A stretch of 64,000 bases of DNA. Origin: DATKFM01 sp963851215. Lineage in GTDB: Bacteria; Pseudomonadota; Alphaproteobacteria; Dongiales; Dongiaceae. The position numbers were made by a program, and so were the translations under genes. Where the stretch lies: positions 1 to 64,000 of the forward strand of contig CAWKOG010000017.1 in the NCBI GenBank assembly GCA_963851215.1, in the 5' to 3' direction. Each line of letters opens with the position of its first letter. The stretch's first letter is position 1. Below, piece by piece: positions 56,329 to 64,000 of this stretch. The notes below the pieces were generated by a model that was not told the DNA's origin, searched no databases, and saw nothing but the letters and a program-made list of their open reading frames with translations.

Positions 56329-57861
56329 ATGAGCGACCAAAAAACTCCTGTCTCATATGAAGGCGTCAGTTACGAAACCGTCGGCAAGGAATATTTCGAA
56401 AAGCGCACGTTGCGGCGCTATGCCGGCGTCGGGTCCCTGTGGGCCCTTGGCGTCGGCGCCGTGATCTCCGGCCATTTCTCCGGCTGGAATTTCGGCCTCG
56501 CACCCGGAGGCTTCGGCGGCTTCCTCGTCGCCGCCGTTCTCATCGGTTTGATGTATGTTTGCATGTGCTATTGCCTTGCCGAAATGTCTCCGGCGCTACC
56601 GCACACAGGCGCTGCCTACTCTTTCGCACGCAGTGCCCTCGGTCCATGGGGCGGCTTCATCACCGGCCTGGCCGAGAACATCGAGTATGTCGTCACACCC
56701 GGGGTTATCACATTCTTTGTCGGGGCGTATCTCGGCGGCATATTCGAAACAGGACCAGGATTCCAACCTGTCTGGTGGCTCCTGGCCTACGGCGTGTTCC
56801 TGGCTTTGAACCTGCTGGGCGTTGAGCTCTCGTTCCGCGTCTCTGTGATCGTGACCCTGCTGGCATTGCTCGTCCTAGCCATCTTCTGGGTCAGCGCCGT
56901 GCCGCATTTCGATCTCAGCCGCTGGGCACTCAATATCGGCGCCGATCCCGTGACCGGTGAGAGGATTGAATTGCCGGAAGGCGGTGGCCCGTGGTTCCCG
57001 TTTGGGTTCACCGGCGTTCTGTTTGCGATGCCGTTCGCTGTCTGGCTGTTCCTCGCCATCGAGCAGCTTCCGCTTGCTGCCGAGGAAAGCCACGACCCCA
57101 AGAAGGACATGCCGCGCGGCCTGTTGTTGGGCATTCTCACGCTCTGCATTTCCGCGACGCTCATTACTTTCTTGAACTCCGGCATCGGCGTCACCAACGG
57201 CACGAACTCCGGCGCCTTCTATCTCGGTGGCTCCGGCGAACCGCTTCTGGATGGTTTCCGCGCCATCTATGGCGGTGCGGCGGCGAAGGTGCTGGCTCTG
57301 CTGGCGGTGATCGGCTTGATCGCCAGTTTGCACACGATCATCTATGCCTATGGCCGGCAGATCTACTCGCTGTCGCGAGCCGGCTACTTCCCGCGGGCGC
57401 TGTCGCTCACCCATGGCACGCACAAAGTGCCGCATGTGGCGTTGCTCGTGGGCGGTGCTGTCGGCTTCCTTCTGCTCGTCGCCGTGTACTTGATCAGAGG
57501 CGAGGACGCAGGTGCCGTAATCGGCGGGACGCTGCTGAACATGGCCGTGTTCGGCGCCATGATCTCCTATGCGATGCAGGGACTTTCCTTCATCGTATTG
57601 CGCATCAAGCTGCCGAACATCCCGCGGCCCTACCGCAGCCCGCTGGGCATTCCCGGCGGCGTGATCACGATGGTCATCGCCATCGTCACCTTGATCGTGC
57701 AGATACAGGATCCGGTATACCGCTACGGCGTGTATGCCGCGGCAGCCTGGTACGTCATCGGCATCATCTACTTTGCGCTGATTGGCCGGCATAAGCTGGT
57801 TTACTCGCCGGAAGAAGAGTTTGCCGTGAAGGAACGCCAGAAAACGATGGGTCACGCATAA
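56329..57861 (+). CDS. Amino acid/amine permease, ethanolamine permease-like (APC family)
   Basis: A 510-residue inner-membrane transporter with 12 hydrophobic segments. RYAGVGSLWALGVGAVISGH and FSGWNFGLAPGGFGGFLVAA are close to the ethanolamine permease (Eat) subgroup of the APC superfamily, which has this start. It takes up a small amine or amino acid by proton symport. It is 150 bases after the kinase gene with its own ribosome binding site, and a strong terminator follows. The downstream ligase and dehydrogenases suggest it imports their substrate. Confidence 0.87.
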   Translation: MSDQKTPVSYEGVSYETVGKEYFEKRTLRRYAGVGSLWALGVGAVISGHFSGWNFGLAPGGFGGFLVAAVLIGLMYVCMCYCLAEMSPALPHTGAAYSFARSALGPWGGFITGLAENIEYVVTPGVITFFVGAYLGGIFETGPGFQPVWWLLAYGVFLALNLLGVELSFRVSVIVTLLALLVLAIFWVSAVPHFDLSRWALNIGADPVTGERIELPEGGGPWFPFGFTGVLFAMPFAVWLFLAIEQLPLAAEESHDPKKDMPRGLLLGILTLCISATLITFLNSGIGVTNGTNSGAFYLGGSGEPLLDGFRAIYGGAAAKVLALLAVIGLIASLHTIIYAYGRQIYSLSRAGYFPRALSLTHGTHKVPHVALLVGGAVGFLLLVAVYLIRGEDAGAVIGGTLLNMAVFGAMISYAMQGLSFIVLRIKLPNIPRPYRSPLGIPGGVITMVIAIVTLIVQIQDPVYRYGVYAAAAWYVIGIIYFALIGRHKLVYSPEEEFAVKERQKTMGHA

Positions 57862-57884
57862 CTTCGGACCCGACACGGAAAGGA

Positions 57885-57916
57885 CGCGGTCGCCTTCGGG
57901 CGGCCGCGCTCTTTTT
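57885..57916 (+). terminator. Intrinsic terminator with UUCG loop after the permease gene
   Basis: CGCGGTCGCC (57885-57894) and GGCGGCCGCG (57899-57908) pair in a 10-bp stem with one G-U and a stable TTCG tetraloop, followed by CTCTTTTTC. It lies 24 bases after the permease stop and 80 before the ligase gene. It either separates the two transcripts or attenuates read-through. Confidence 0.8.
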
Positions 57917-57995
57917 CGGGTACTGCGCTGTTCTCAACTTTGCAGCCGGCGCTTCGCGTCTGCTGAAGAAACACGAAAAAGACAGGACATAAATC

Positions 57996-59360
57996 ATGCC
58001 CGCCACTCTGACCGCCGACAGCCTCAAGAAACTCATCAAATCCGGCGAAATCGACACCGTGCTCGTCTGCATGGTGGACATGCAGGGCCGGCTGATGGGC
58101 AAGCGCTATACCGGGCATTTCTTCCTGGAGAGCGGCATCAACGAGGCCCACACCTGCGACTATCTGCTGGCCATCGACATGGAGATCGAGCCGGTGCCCG
58201 GGTACAAGGCCTCGTCCTGGGAGCGGGGCTATGGCGACTTCACGCTGAAGCCGGACCTGTCGACGCTGCGCCGCGTGCCCTGGCTGCCGGGCACGGCGAT
58301 GGTGATTTGCGACGTGGTCGATCATCACGGCGACGAGGTGCCCCACTCGCCGCGGCAGATCCTGAAGCGCCAGGTGGCGCGGGCGAAGAAGCTGGGCTTC
58401 GACGTGATGATGGCGGCGGAGCTGGAGCTGTTCGTGTTCGACGAGTCCTACGAGGCGCTGCGGGCCAAGGACTACAAGAACATGAAGCATGCCGGCTGGT
58501 ACATCGAGGACTACGTCATCCTGCAAACCACCAAGGAAGAGCCGCTGATCCGCGCCATCCGCAATCACATGGATGCAGCCGGCGTGCCGGTGGAATGTTC
58601 CAAGGGCGAATGGGGCCCGGGCCAGGAGGAGATCAACCTGAAATATGCCGAGGCGGTGGAGATGGCCGACCGCATCGCCATCTACAAGAACGGCGCCAAG
58701 GAGATCGCGCATCTCCAGGGCAAGGCCGTGTCCTTCATGGCCAAGATCGACCACAGCCTGGCGGGCAACAGCTTCCATCTCCATTCTTCGTTATGGGGTG
58801 TGAAGTCGAAGAAGCCGCTGTTCTATGACAAGGCGGCGCCGAACCACATGTCGGAACTGTTCTGCCACTATCTCGCCGGACAGCTCGCGGGCTTGCGGGA
58901 ATCCGCCTATTTCTTCGCGCCATTCGTGAATTCCTATAAGCGCTTCTCCGCCGGCACCTTCGCGCCCACCAAGGCGGTCTGGTCGTTCGACAACCGCACG
59001 GCCGGCTTCCGCATCCTGGGCGAAGGCGGCGGCATGCGTTCGGAATGCCGCGTGCCCGGCGCCGACGTGAATCCCTATCTCGCCTTCGCCGCGGCGCTGG
59101 CCTGCGGCCTGCACGGCATCGAGAACAAGCTGAAGCTCGAGCCGGCCTTCAAAGGCAATGCTTACGAGGGCAAGAACATCCGCGAGGTGCCGAAATCCCT
59201 CCGCGATGCGCTGGCGCTGCTGGACAAGTCGAAGATCCTGCGCGGCGCCTTCGGCGACGATGTCATCGACCACTACCTCCATGCCGGCGAATGGGAGCAG
59301 CAGGAATTCGACCGCCGCGTCACCGACTACGAACGCATCCGCATGTTCGAGCGCGGTTAG
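57996..59360 (+). CDS. Glutamine synthetase-like gamma-glutamyl amine ligase
   Basis: A 454-residue glutamine-synthetase-fold ligase. AAELELFVFDESY is the metal Glu-x-Glu region, HSLAGNSFHLHSSLWG the His/glutamate site, and FDNRTAGFRILGEGGGMRSE the nucleotide/glutamate arginine region. The canonical F-D-G-S-S ammonium-site motif is not found at the corresponding place, and the protein is of the GlnT/PuuA type that joins glutamate to an amine. The adjacent ethanolamine-type permease suggests gamma-glutamylation of ethanolamine or a related amino alcohol; this is inference. It is upstream of an SDR and an aldehyde dehydrogenase. The length is typical. Confidence 0.88.
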   Translation: MPATLTADSLKKLIKSGEIDTVLVCMVDMQGRLMGKRYTGHFFLESGINEAHTCDYLLAIDMEIEPVPGYKASSWERGYGDFTLKPDLSTLRRVPWLPGTAMVICDVVDHHGDEVPHSPRQILKRQVARAKKLGFDVMMAAELELFVFDESYEALRAKDYKNMKHAGWYIEDYVILQTTKEEPLIRAIRNHMDAAGVPVECSKGEWGPGQEEINLKYAEAVEMADRIAIYKNGAKEIAHLQGKAVSFMAKIDHSLAGNSFHLHSSLWGVKSKKPLFYDKAAPNHMSELFCHYLAGQLAGLRESAYFFAPFVNSYKRFSAGTFAPTKAVWSFDNRTAGFRILGEGGGMRSECRVPGADVNPYLAFAAALACGLHGIENKLKLEPAFKGNAYEGKNIREVPKSLRDALALLDKSKILRGAFGDDVIDHYLHAGEWEQQEFDRRVTDYERIRMFERG

Positions 59361-59367
59361 CGCCAAT

Positions 59368-59748
59368 TCATCTCCCCTCTCCCGGAACGGGAGAGGGGGC
59401 AGGGGGTGAGGGACGCTTCGCTTCAAGATTTTCGAGAATGCGCCCGCAGACCTTCTCGATCTCATTCACCACATCCATATAATCGATCCGCAGAACCTGA
59501 TACCCGATCGCCATCAGGGCAGCATCGCGCTCGTTGTCCTCGGCCACGCGAAGCCTGTGCTGGCTGCCGTCGACCTCGACAATCAGCAGGCGCTCCATAC
59601 AGACGAAATCGACAACATAGCGATCAATCGGCCGCTGGCGCCTGAACTTATAGCCCGCCAGTTTTCGATTGCGCAGTTGATCCCACAGCAAACGTTCTGC
59701 GAGACTGGGTGACCTGCGCAGGTTTCTTGCGCGTCTTGCTGATTGCAT
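59368..59748 (-). CDS. DUF559 endonuclease-like protein, encoded within inverted repeats
   Basis: A 126-residue protein. The domain ARNLRRSPSLAERLLWDQLR, then FRRQRPIDRYVVDFVCMERL and LIVEVDGSQHRL has the pattern of a restriction-endonuclease-like fold (D-x-n-E-V-D) related to Vsr. The C-terminal PSPVPGEGR tail is translated from the left repeat arm, and a possible alternative GTG start lies in the right arm. The ATG at 59746-59748 is the preferred start. It is antisense to its neighbours and stands between the ligase and SDR genes. DUF559 genes are often found with such repeats, which suggests they move together; their function is not established. Confidence 0.85.
   Translation of the reverse strand: MQSARRARNLRRSPSLAERLLWDQLRNRKLAGYKFRRQRPIDRYVVDFVCMERLLIVEVDGSQHRLRVAEDNERDAALMAIGYQVLRIDYMDVVNEIEKVCGRILENLEAKRPSPPAPSPVPGEGR
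59372..59412. repeat. Left inverted-repeat arm flanking the DUF559 gene
   Basis: About 40 bases built on CTCCCCTCTCCCGGAACGGG followed by GGGGCAGGGGGTGAGGG. It is a near reverse complement of the arm at 59769-59808, with two or three differences, and of the same type as the 24.6-kb pair. It overlaps the end of the DUF559 gene. Confidence 0.8.
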
Positions 59749-59768
59749 GAGTTCACGTGACGGAATTG

Positions 59769-59808
59769 CCCTCACCCCTGCCCCCTCTCCCGTACCGGAA
59801 GAGGGGAG
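59769..59808. repeat. Right inverted-repeat arm flanking the DUF559 gene
   Basis: Its reverse complement starts CTCCCCTCTTCCGGTACGGG and ends GGCAGGGGTGAGGG, matching the left arm at 59372-59412. The two arms enclose about 360 bases that contain only the DUF559 gene. Confidence 0.8.
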
Positions 59809-59858
59809 TTTGCGGTTATCTAAATGACAATTAGGGCCAAAGATTGGAGCGTTGACCC

Positions 59859-60606
59859 ATGACCTTCACCAACAAGACCGCGATCGTCACTGGCGCCGGC
59901 GGGGGCATGGGGCTCAATATCGCCCGCGACCTCCTGGCCGCGGGCGCCCATGTGACGATGATCGATCTGAAGCCGGAGCCGCCGGCCGATCTGCCCGACG
60001 GACGCGCGCGCTATCTGATCGGCGATGTGACCGAGGATACCTTCGTCTTCAAGGCGGTCGCCCAGGCATTCCAGGAGACCGGCCGGCTCGACTACCTGGT
60101 CAATGCCGCGGGCGTTCTCTGGTTCGGCCGCGACAAGTCGCTGGTGGAGATCGATCTCGACCTCTGGGACAAGATTCTTGCCATCGATCTGAAGTCCATG
60201 GTCATCACCGCGCGCCACGCCGTGCCCTTCATGCAGAAGACCGGCGGCGGCGCCATGGTGCATATCTCCTCGATCCAATGCCTGCGGGGCGACGACAAGC
60301 CTCAGGATGCCTATCAGGCGTCCAAGGCCGGCATGCTGGCGCTGTCGAAATCCCTGGCGATCCAGTTCGCCGCCGACAAGATCCGCTCCAACTGCATCCT
60401 GCCCGGACCGGTCGAGTTCGCCGATGCAGGACCGCTGGCGGGAGAATCCATCGCAGAAGAGTGCGGTTGCGGGTGCGGTGCCGCTCGGCCGGGTCGGCAC
60501 GACACAGGACATGACCAATGCTGTGCTGTTCCTGCTCTCCGACAAGGCCAGCTACATCACCGGCACGGAACTCATCGTCGATGGCGGCCTGACGGCGCGG
60601 CCATAG
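59859..60606 (+). CDS. Short-chain dehydrogenase/reductase (one apparent +1 frameshift)
   Basis: A classical SDR. The NAD(P) motif is TGAGGGMG at 11-18; the catalytic residues are Ser138 in VHISSIQCL and Tyr152/Lys156 in AYQASKAG; VNAAGVLWFG is the NNAG-like motif. Near 60450 (CCATCG) one extra base shifts the frame; the second part AVPLGRVGTTQDMTNAVLFL ends with VDGGLTARP. Removing the base gives 248 residues. In the surrounding set it could oxidise a gamma-glutamyl amino alcohol to the aldehyde. It lies next to the DUF559 repeat, which may have split an operon. Confidence 0.88.
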
Positions 60607-60637
60607 CCACGTCTCTGCTCTTGTTCCCTATTTGTTC

Positions 60638-60666
60638 TTGACAATCTCCGACTCCGGAATTGTAGT
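60638..60666 (+). promoter_or_regulatory. Sigma70-type promoter of the small gene at 60699
   Basis: TTGACA (60638-60643) and TGTAGT (60661-60666) are spaced by 17 bases. The -35 is perfect and the -10 matches four of six. It is 33 bases before the ATG at 60699, which also has GGAGG upstream. Confidence 0.55.
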
Positions 60667-60698
60667 TCCGCAGTGCAGTTGAACTCCGGAGGTTCGCC

Positions 60699-60905
60699 AT
60701 GGATGAGTTTCCCCGATTTGGCCAAGAGCTCGCCGATGCGCAGGCGCAGCTCGATGAAGTGTTGGCCCGATGCGCAATTCGTCTGAAGGCTTTCGACGGC
60801 ATCGCCGCCGCTAATGACAACGCGCTCTTCCCCGGTCGGAGTGCGCCATCAGATAATTCGACAGTCGCGACCAAGCGTTCTGAGGATTGTGAGATAGCGG
60901 GTTAG
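60699..60905 (+). CDS. Small hypothetical protein
   Basis: A 68-residue ORF with its own promoter and a strong ribosome binding site (GGAGG seven bases before ATG). The first half looks helical and acidic (MDEFPRFGQELADAQAQLDE, then LARCAIRLKAFDG); the rest is Asp/Ser-rich. There is no signal peptide. No family was recognised. It lies between the SDR and the aldehyde dehydrogenase, 125 bases before the latter. Confidence 0.5.
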   Translation: MDEFPRFGQELADAQAQLDEVLARCAIRLKAFDGIAAANDNALFPGRSAPSDNSTVATKRSEDCEIAG

Positions 60906-61030
60906 CAACAGGACGCATCGTTCAACCCTGACAGCGGCGCGGCATTGCCTCGCCGTAAGCGCCCTCCTACAGTCGCGCCGGTTCGCCGCCATAGCGCGGC
61001 CAAGAAATTCGTCAGGGAGGATCCGCCGCC

Positions 61031-62419
61031 ATGGCTGAGCAAAAAACCATCACCCCGATCGACGGCAGCCTGCTCGTCGTCCGCAAGCTCGCGACCCGGA
61101 ATCAAATCGCCGACGCTCTCACCATGGCGCGCAAAGCGCAGGCCGCCTGGAAGCATGTGCCTGCCGCCGAGCGCGGCCGGATCATCGGCAAGGCGGTGGA
61201 TTACTTTGTCGCCAACAAACAGGAGATCGCCGAGGAGCTGACACGCCAAATGGGCCGCCCCGTCGGCCAGTCACCAGGTGAGATGCGCGGCTTCGAGGAG
61301 CGCGCCCGCTACATGATCGAGATCGCGCCCAGTGCCCTCGGCGACGTTCCCGTCGAGCCCAAGCCCGGCTTCACCCGCTTCATCCGCCGGGAGCCGCTGG
61401 GCGTGGTCTTCATCGTTGCCCCCTGGAACTTCCCCTATCTCACCTCGGTCAACGGCGTGGTGCCGGCGCTGATGGCCGGCAATGCGGTCATCCTCAAGCA
61501 TTCCGCGCAGACGCCGCTCTGCGCCGAGCGCTTCGCCGCCGCCTTCAAGGAAGCCGGGCTGCCCAAGGGCCTGTTCCGGCATCTGCATATGTCCCATGAC
61601 GACACGCTCAGGCTGATCAGCACCGATGGGATCGATTATGTGAACTTCACCGGCAGCGTGTCCGCCGGTCATTCAATCGTGCAAGCGGCCGCCGACCGGT
61701 TCATCGGCCTCGGGCTCGAGCTCGGCGGCTGCGATCCGGCCTATGTGCGCGCCGACGCGAACCTGGCGCATGCCGTCGAGAATCTGGTCGACGGCGCGAT
61801 GTTCAATTCCGGCCAGTCCTGTTGCGGCATTCAGCGGGTGTATGTGCATCAGCACCTCTATAAGCAATTCCTCGAGGGTTTCGTCGAGCTGACCAAGAAG
61901 TACAATCTGGGCAATCCGCTGGAGAGCGGCGTCAATCTCGGCCCGGTTGTGCGCGCCCGCGCTGCCGATGAGATCCGCAGCCAGGCGGCCAAGGCTTCGC
62001 GCCAAGGCGCCAAGCCTCTGATTGATCCCAAGCACTTCAAGGCCGACAAGAAGGGAACCGCCTATGTGGCGCCCCAGGTGTTCAAGGTCGACAGCAACAG
62101 CAACTCGGTGATGCAGGAGGAGTGCTTCGGTCCGGTCGCCGGCATCATGAAGGTGCGGAACGACGACGAGGCGATCCGCCATATGAACGACAGCGACTTC
62201 GGCCTCACCGCCGCCATCTGGACCTCGGACGAAAAAGCCGCGCTCGACATCGGCAATCGCATCAACACCGGCACTTGGTTCATGAACCGCTGCGACTATC
62301 TCGACCCGGCGCTCGGCTGGACCGGCGTCAAGGATTCCGGCCGCGGCTGCACTTTCTCCCGAGTCGGCTACGAATATTTGACGCGGCCGAAGTCGTTCCA
62401 TCTGCGGACGCAGATCTAG
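61031..62419 (+). CDS. Aldehyde dehydrogenase family protein
   Basis: A 462-residue NAD(P)-dependent aldehyde dehydrogenase. The catalytic Cys264 is in FNSGQSCCGIQRV, the general base Glu230 in GLELGGCDPAYVR, the cofactor loop in VNFTGSVSAGHSI, and PWNFPYLTSVNGVVPALMAG is the substrate tunnel. GGAGGATCC lies before the ATG. In LGGCDP the usual Lys after GG is Cys, an uncommon change. In the proposed route it would oxidise a gamma-glutamyl aldehyde to the acid. Close relatives also act on succinate semialdehyde or aldehydes from polyamines. Confidence 0.93.
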   Translation: MAEQKTITPIDGSLLVVRKLATRNQIADALTMARKAQAAWKHVPAAERGRIIGKAVDYFVANKQEIAEELTRQMGRPVGQSPGEMRGFEERARYMIEIAPSALGDVPVEPKPGFTRFIRREPLGVVFIVAPWNFPYLTSVNGVVPALMAGNAVILKHSAQTPLCAERFAAAFKEAGLPKGLFRHLHMSHDDTLRLISTDGIDYVNFTGSVSAGHSIVQAAADRFIGLGLELGGCDPAYVRADANLAHAVENLVDGAMFNSGQSCCGIQRVYVHQHLYKQFLEGFVELTKKYNLGNPLESGVNLGPVVRARAADEIRSQAAKASRQGAKPLIDPKHFKADKKGTAYVAPQVFKVDSNSNSVMQEECFGPVAGIMKVRNDDEAIRHMNDSDFGLTAAIWTSDEKAALDIGNRINTGTWFMNRCDYLDPALGWTGVKDSGRGCTFSRVGYEYLTRPKSFHLRTQI

Positions 62420-62656
62420 GACTGCCGTCACACCGCGCGAATACCGTCATACAAATAGCGGAGAGGCAGCATCGCTTCCTGGCTGTTGAACCTAAGTCCT
62501 TGTTAAATCGGCCTCCGTATCAATTCGCTCGCGGATATTTACCATCTTTGTGACATAGCTCACATTCCGCACCTCAGCGGGGTGCAATGACTCTGCCGCG
62601 CCTAGCGTAGGGATTCGATCTCCCGTCCGTGACATCTTCTTGGCCCTTGGCGAAGA

Positions 62657-64000
62657 ATGATCGACAAATCACACTCTGAGATCTTGGAAATCCCCATGGA
62701 CATGCCGTTGCCCGACTCGAATGCCAAGCCTGCGTTCCAGCTCAAGCTGCTCGGCGGTTTTGCCGCCCACGGCCCGCGCGGCGAACTGCTGGAAATCGTC
62801 GGCCAGAAGGACCGTGCCCTGCTTGCTTATCTCGCCTTGTCGCCGGGTGTTTCCCATGGCCGCGACAAGCTGGCGGCGCTGCTCTGGAGCGACCATGGCG
62901 AGCGGCAGGCGCGGGACAGCCTGAAGCAATGCCTGCTGCGCTTGCGGCGCGCGCTGGCCGCCGTGCAGCCCGACGCCGTCGCCGGCGACCGCCAGACCGT
63001 CGCTTTCCAGCCTGATGACATCGAGGTCGACGCGGTCAGGTTCGCGCAGCTCGCCACGACGTCGGACGGCCTGGATCAGGCGGTCGATTTGTTCCAGGGC
63101 GATCTGCTGGATGGGCTTAGCGTCCGCGCCGCCGCCTTCGAGGACTGGCTGCTGGTGGAACGGCAGCGGTTGCGCCAGCTCGCCATCGACGCGCTCACGC
63201 AATCTCTCGCCCACGCCCAGGCCGCCGGGCTGCGCGACAGTGTTGCCGCCAGGGCCCGGCGCCTGCTGTCGCTCGACCCCCTGCAGGAAGGTGCCTGCCG
63301 GGCGCTAATGCAGCTCCATGCCGACCGTAGCGAACGCGCCCAGGCGCTGAAGCTGTTCGAAACCTTCCGCGACAGGCTGCAACAGGAACTCAGCGTCAAG
63401 CCGGAGCTGGACACGCTGCGCCTCTATGATGCGATCCGCCTGCAGCGCGCGGGCACACCGCTTTCGCTGCCCGTTCCCGAGACGCTCCTCGCACCGGCGC
63501 CCACGGAGCAATCCGCCAAGCCGTCGATCGCCGTCCTGCCCTTCCAGGCCGCGAGCGACGATCCCGAGCCCGAGGAATTTGCCGACGGTCTGACGGAAGC
63601 CATCATTATCGACCTGTCTCAGGTGTCCGGCCTGTTCACCGCCGCGCGCCACAGCGTCTTCGCCCTAAAAGGGCAACCGCTGGATATCGCGCGCATCGCC
63701 CGCGAATTGAATGTCCGCTATGTGATCAGCGGCAGCGTGCGGCAGGCCGGAGACCGCCTGCGCATCACCGCCCAGCTCATCGACAGCGGCACCAGCGGCC
63801 ATGTCTGGGGCATGCGCTATGACCGCAGCCTCAGCGACATCTTCGCCCTGCAGGACGAGATTTCCAAGACCATCGCCGACGTGCTGAAGGTACAGCTATT
63901 GCCGGCGGAGGTGGAGAGCATCGCCAGCCGCTCCACCAGCAGCAGCGCAGCCTACGAATACTTCCTGCGCGGCCGCTCCTTCTATCTGCGCGGCCTCGAC
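62657..64000 (+). CDS. SARP-type transcriptional activator with TolB-like domain and TPRs (partial, runs off the window)
   Basis: At least 448 residues; the frame is open to base 64000. An OmpR-like winged helix at about 24-95 (FQLKLLGGFAAHGPRGELLE, DKLAALLWSDHGERQARDSL) is followed by a BTAD helical domain, as in SARP activators, up to about 265. From about 290 a TolB/FlgO-like domain (SIAVLPFQAASDDPEPEEFA, YVISGSVRQAGDRLRITAQL) begins, then the first TPR (YEYFLRGRSFYLRGLD). This architecture is shared with adenylate-cyclase-associated regulators of alphaproteobacteria. The ATG at 62657 is chosen. The region 62420-62656 upstream holds no gene. The target genes are presumably downstream, outside the window. 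Confidence 0.85.
   Translation, partial: MIDKSHSEILEIPMDMPLPDSNAKPAFQLKLLGGFAAHGPRGELLEIVGQKDRALLAYLALSPGVSHGRDKLAALLWSDHGERQARDSLKQCLLRLRRALAAVQPDAVAGDRQTVAFQPDDIEVDAVRFAQLATTSDGLDQAVDLFQGDLLDGLSVRAAAFEDWLLVERQRLRQLAIDALTQSLAHAQAAGLRDSVAARARRLLSLDPLQEGACRALMQLHADRSERAQALKLFETFRDRLQQELSVKPELDTLRLYDAIRLQRAGTPLSLPVPETLLAPAPTEQSAKPSIAVLPFQAASDDPEPEEFADGLTEAIIIDLSQVSGLFTAARHSVFALKGQPLDIARIARELNVRYVISGSVRQAGDRLRITAQLIDSGTSGHVWGMRYDRSLSDIFALQDEISKTIADVLKVQLLPAEVESIASRSTSSSAAYEYFLRGRSFYLRGLD

Overview
The window is high-GC chromosomal DNA that reads as an alphaproteobacterium, probably in or near the Rhodospirillales. The support is a B12-dependent ribonucleotide reductase, paired CtrA-type sites (TTAA-N7-TTAA) upstream of a cell-wall gene, serine-cycle genes, and many FAD, LysR and RidA genes of alphaproteobacterial type. 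I see no rRNA, tRNA, CRISPR array, phage or plasmid genes. The genus is not determined.

Layout. Positions 1-5.5 kb hold two tandem copies of a two-gene module on the minus strand: a histidine kinase overlapping a HerA-like ATPase by ATGA. The left copy is frameshifted and runs off the window. At 6-9.8 kb is nrdJ. At 10-16.6 kb are a small unknown gene, an MFS transporter, a DUF853 ATPase, a RidA-like protein, a GNAT-fold protein and a lipoprotein. At 16.7-19.4 kb is clpS-clpA, followed by an unknown lipoprotein facing a D-Ala-D-Ala carboxypeptidase with a SPOR domain. At 21.8-27.8 kb is a sugar-nucleotide set (phosphomannomutase/phosphoglucomutase, UDP-glucose dehydrogenase, UTP-glucose-1-phosphate uridylyltransferase) with a molybdopterin oxidoreductase upstream. 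At 28-31.6 kb a LuxR/TPR regulator precedes an alpha/beta-hydrolase that lacks its catalytic Ser and His, then a methyltransferase.

From 32.5 to 41.3 kb several genes suggest C1 metabolism: a cytochrome c resembling the methanol-metabolism-related family, and an operon (small ORF, sgaA, mtkA, mtkB, ppc) divergent from a LysR regulator. These encode serine-glyoxylate aminotransferase, malate-CoA ligase and PEP carboxylase of the serine cycle. Methanol dehydrogenase, hydroxypyruvate reductase and malyl-CoA lyase are not in the window.

From 41 to 56 kb lie catabolic islands: EamA plus an LhgO-like oxidase; DUF1801 and phospholipase D; a group of DUF1028, PhyH dioxygenase, RidA and HpaB-type monooxygenase with a divergent LysR; an amidase; and a set of GlpA-like dehydrogenase with a BFD domain, FAD oxidoreductase and glycerol kinase. 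From 56 to 62.4 kb an ethanolamine-type permease, a glutamine-synthetase-like ligase, an SDR and an aldehyde dehydrogenase could form a gamma-glutamyl amine degradation route. A DUF559 gene inside this set is bracketed by inverted repeats. The window ends inside a SARP/TolB-type regulator.

At least eight otherwise conserved reading frames are broken, each repaired by removing one base. I read these mainly as sequence or assembly errors, not gene decay.
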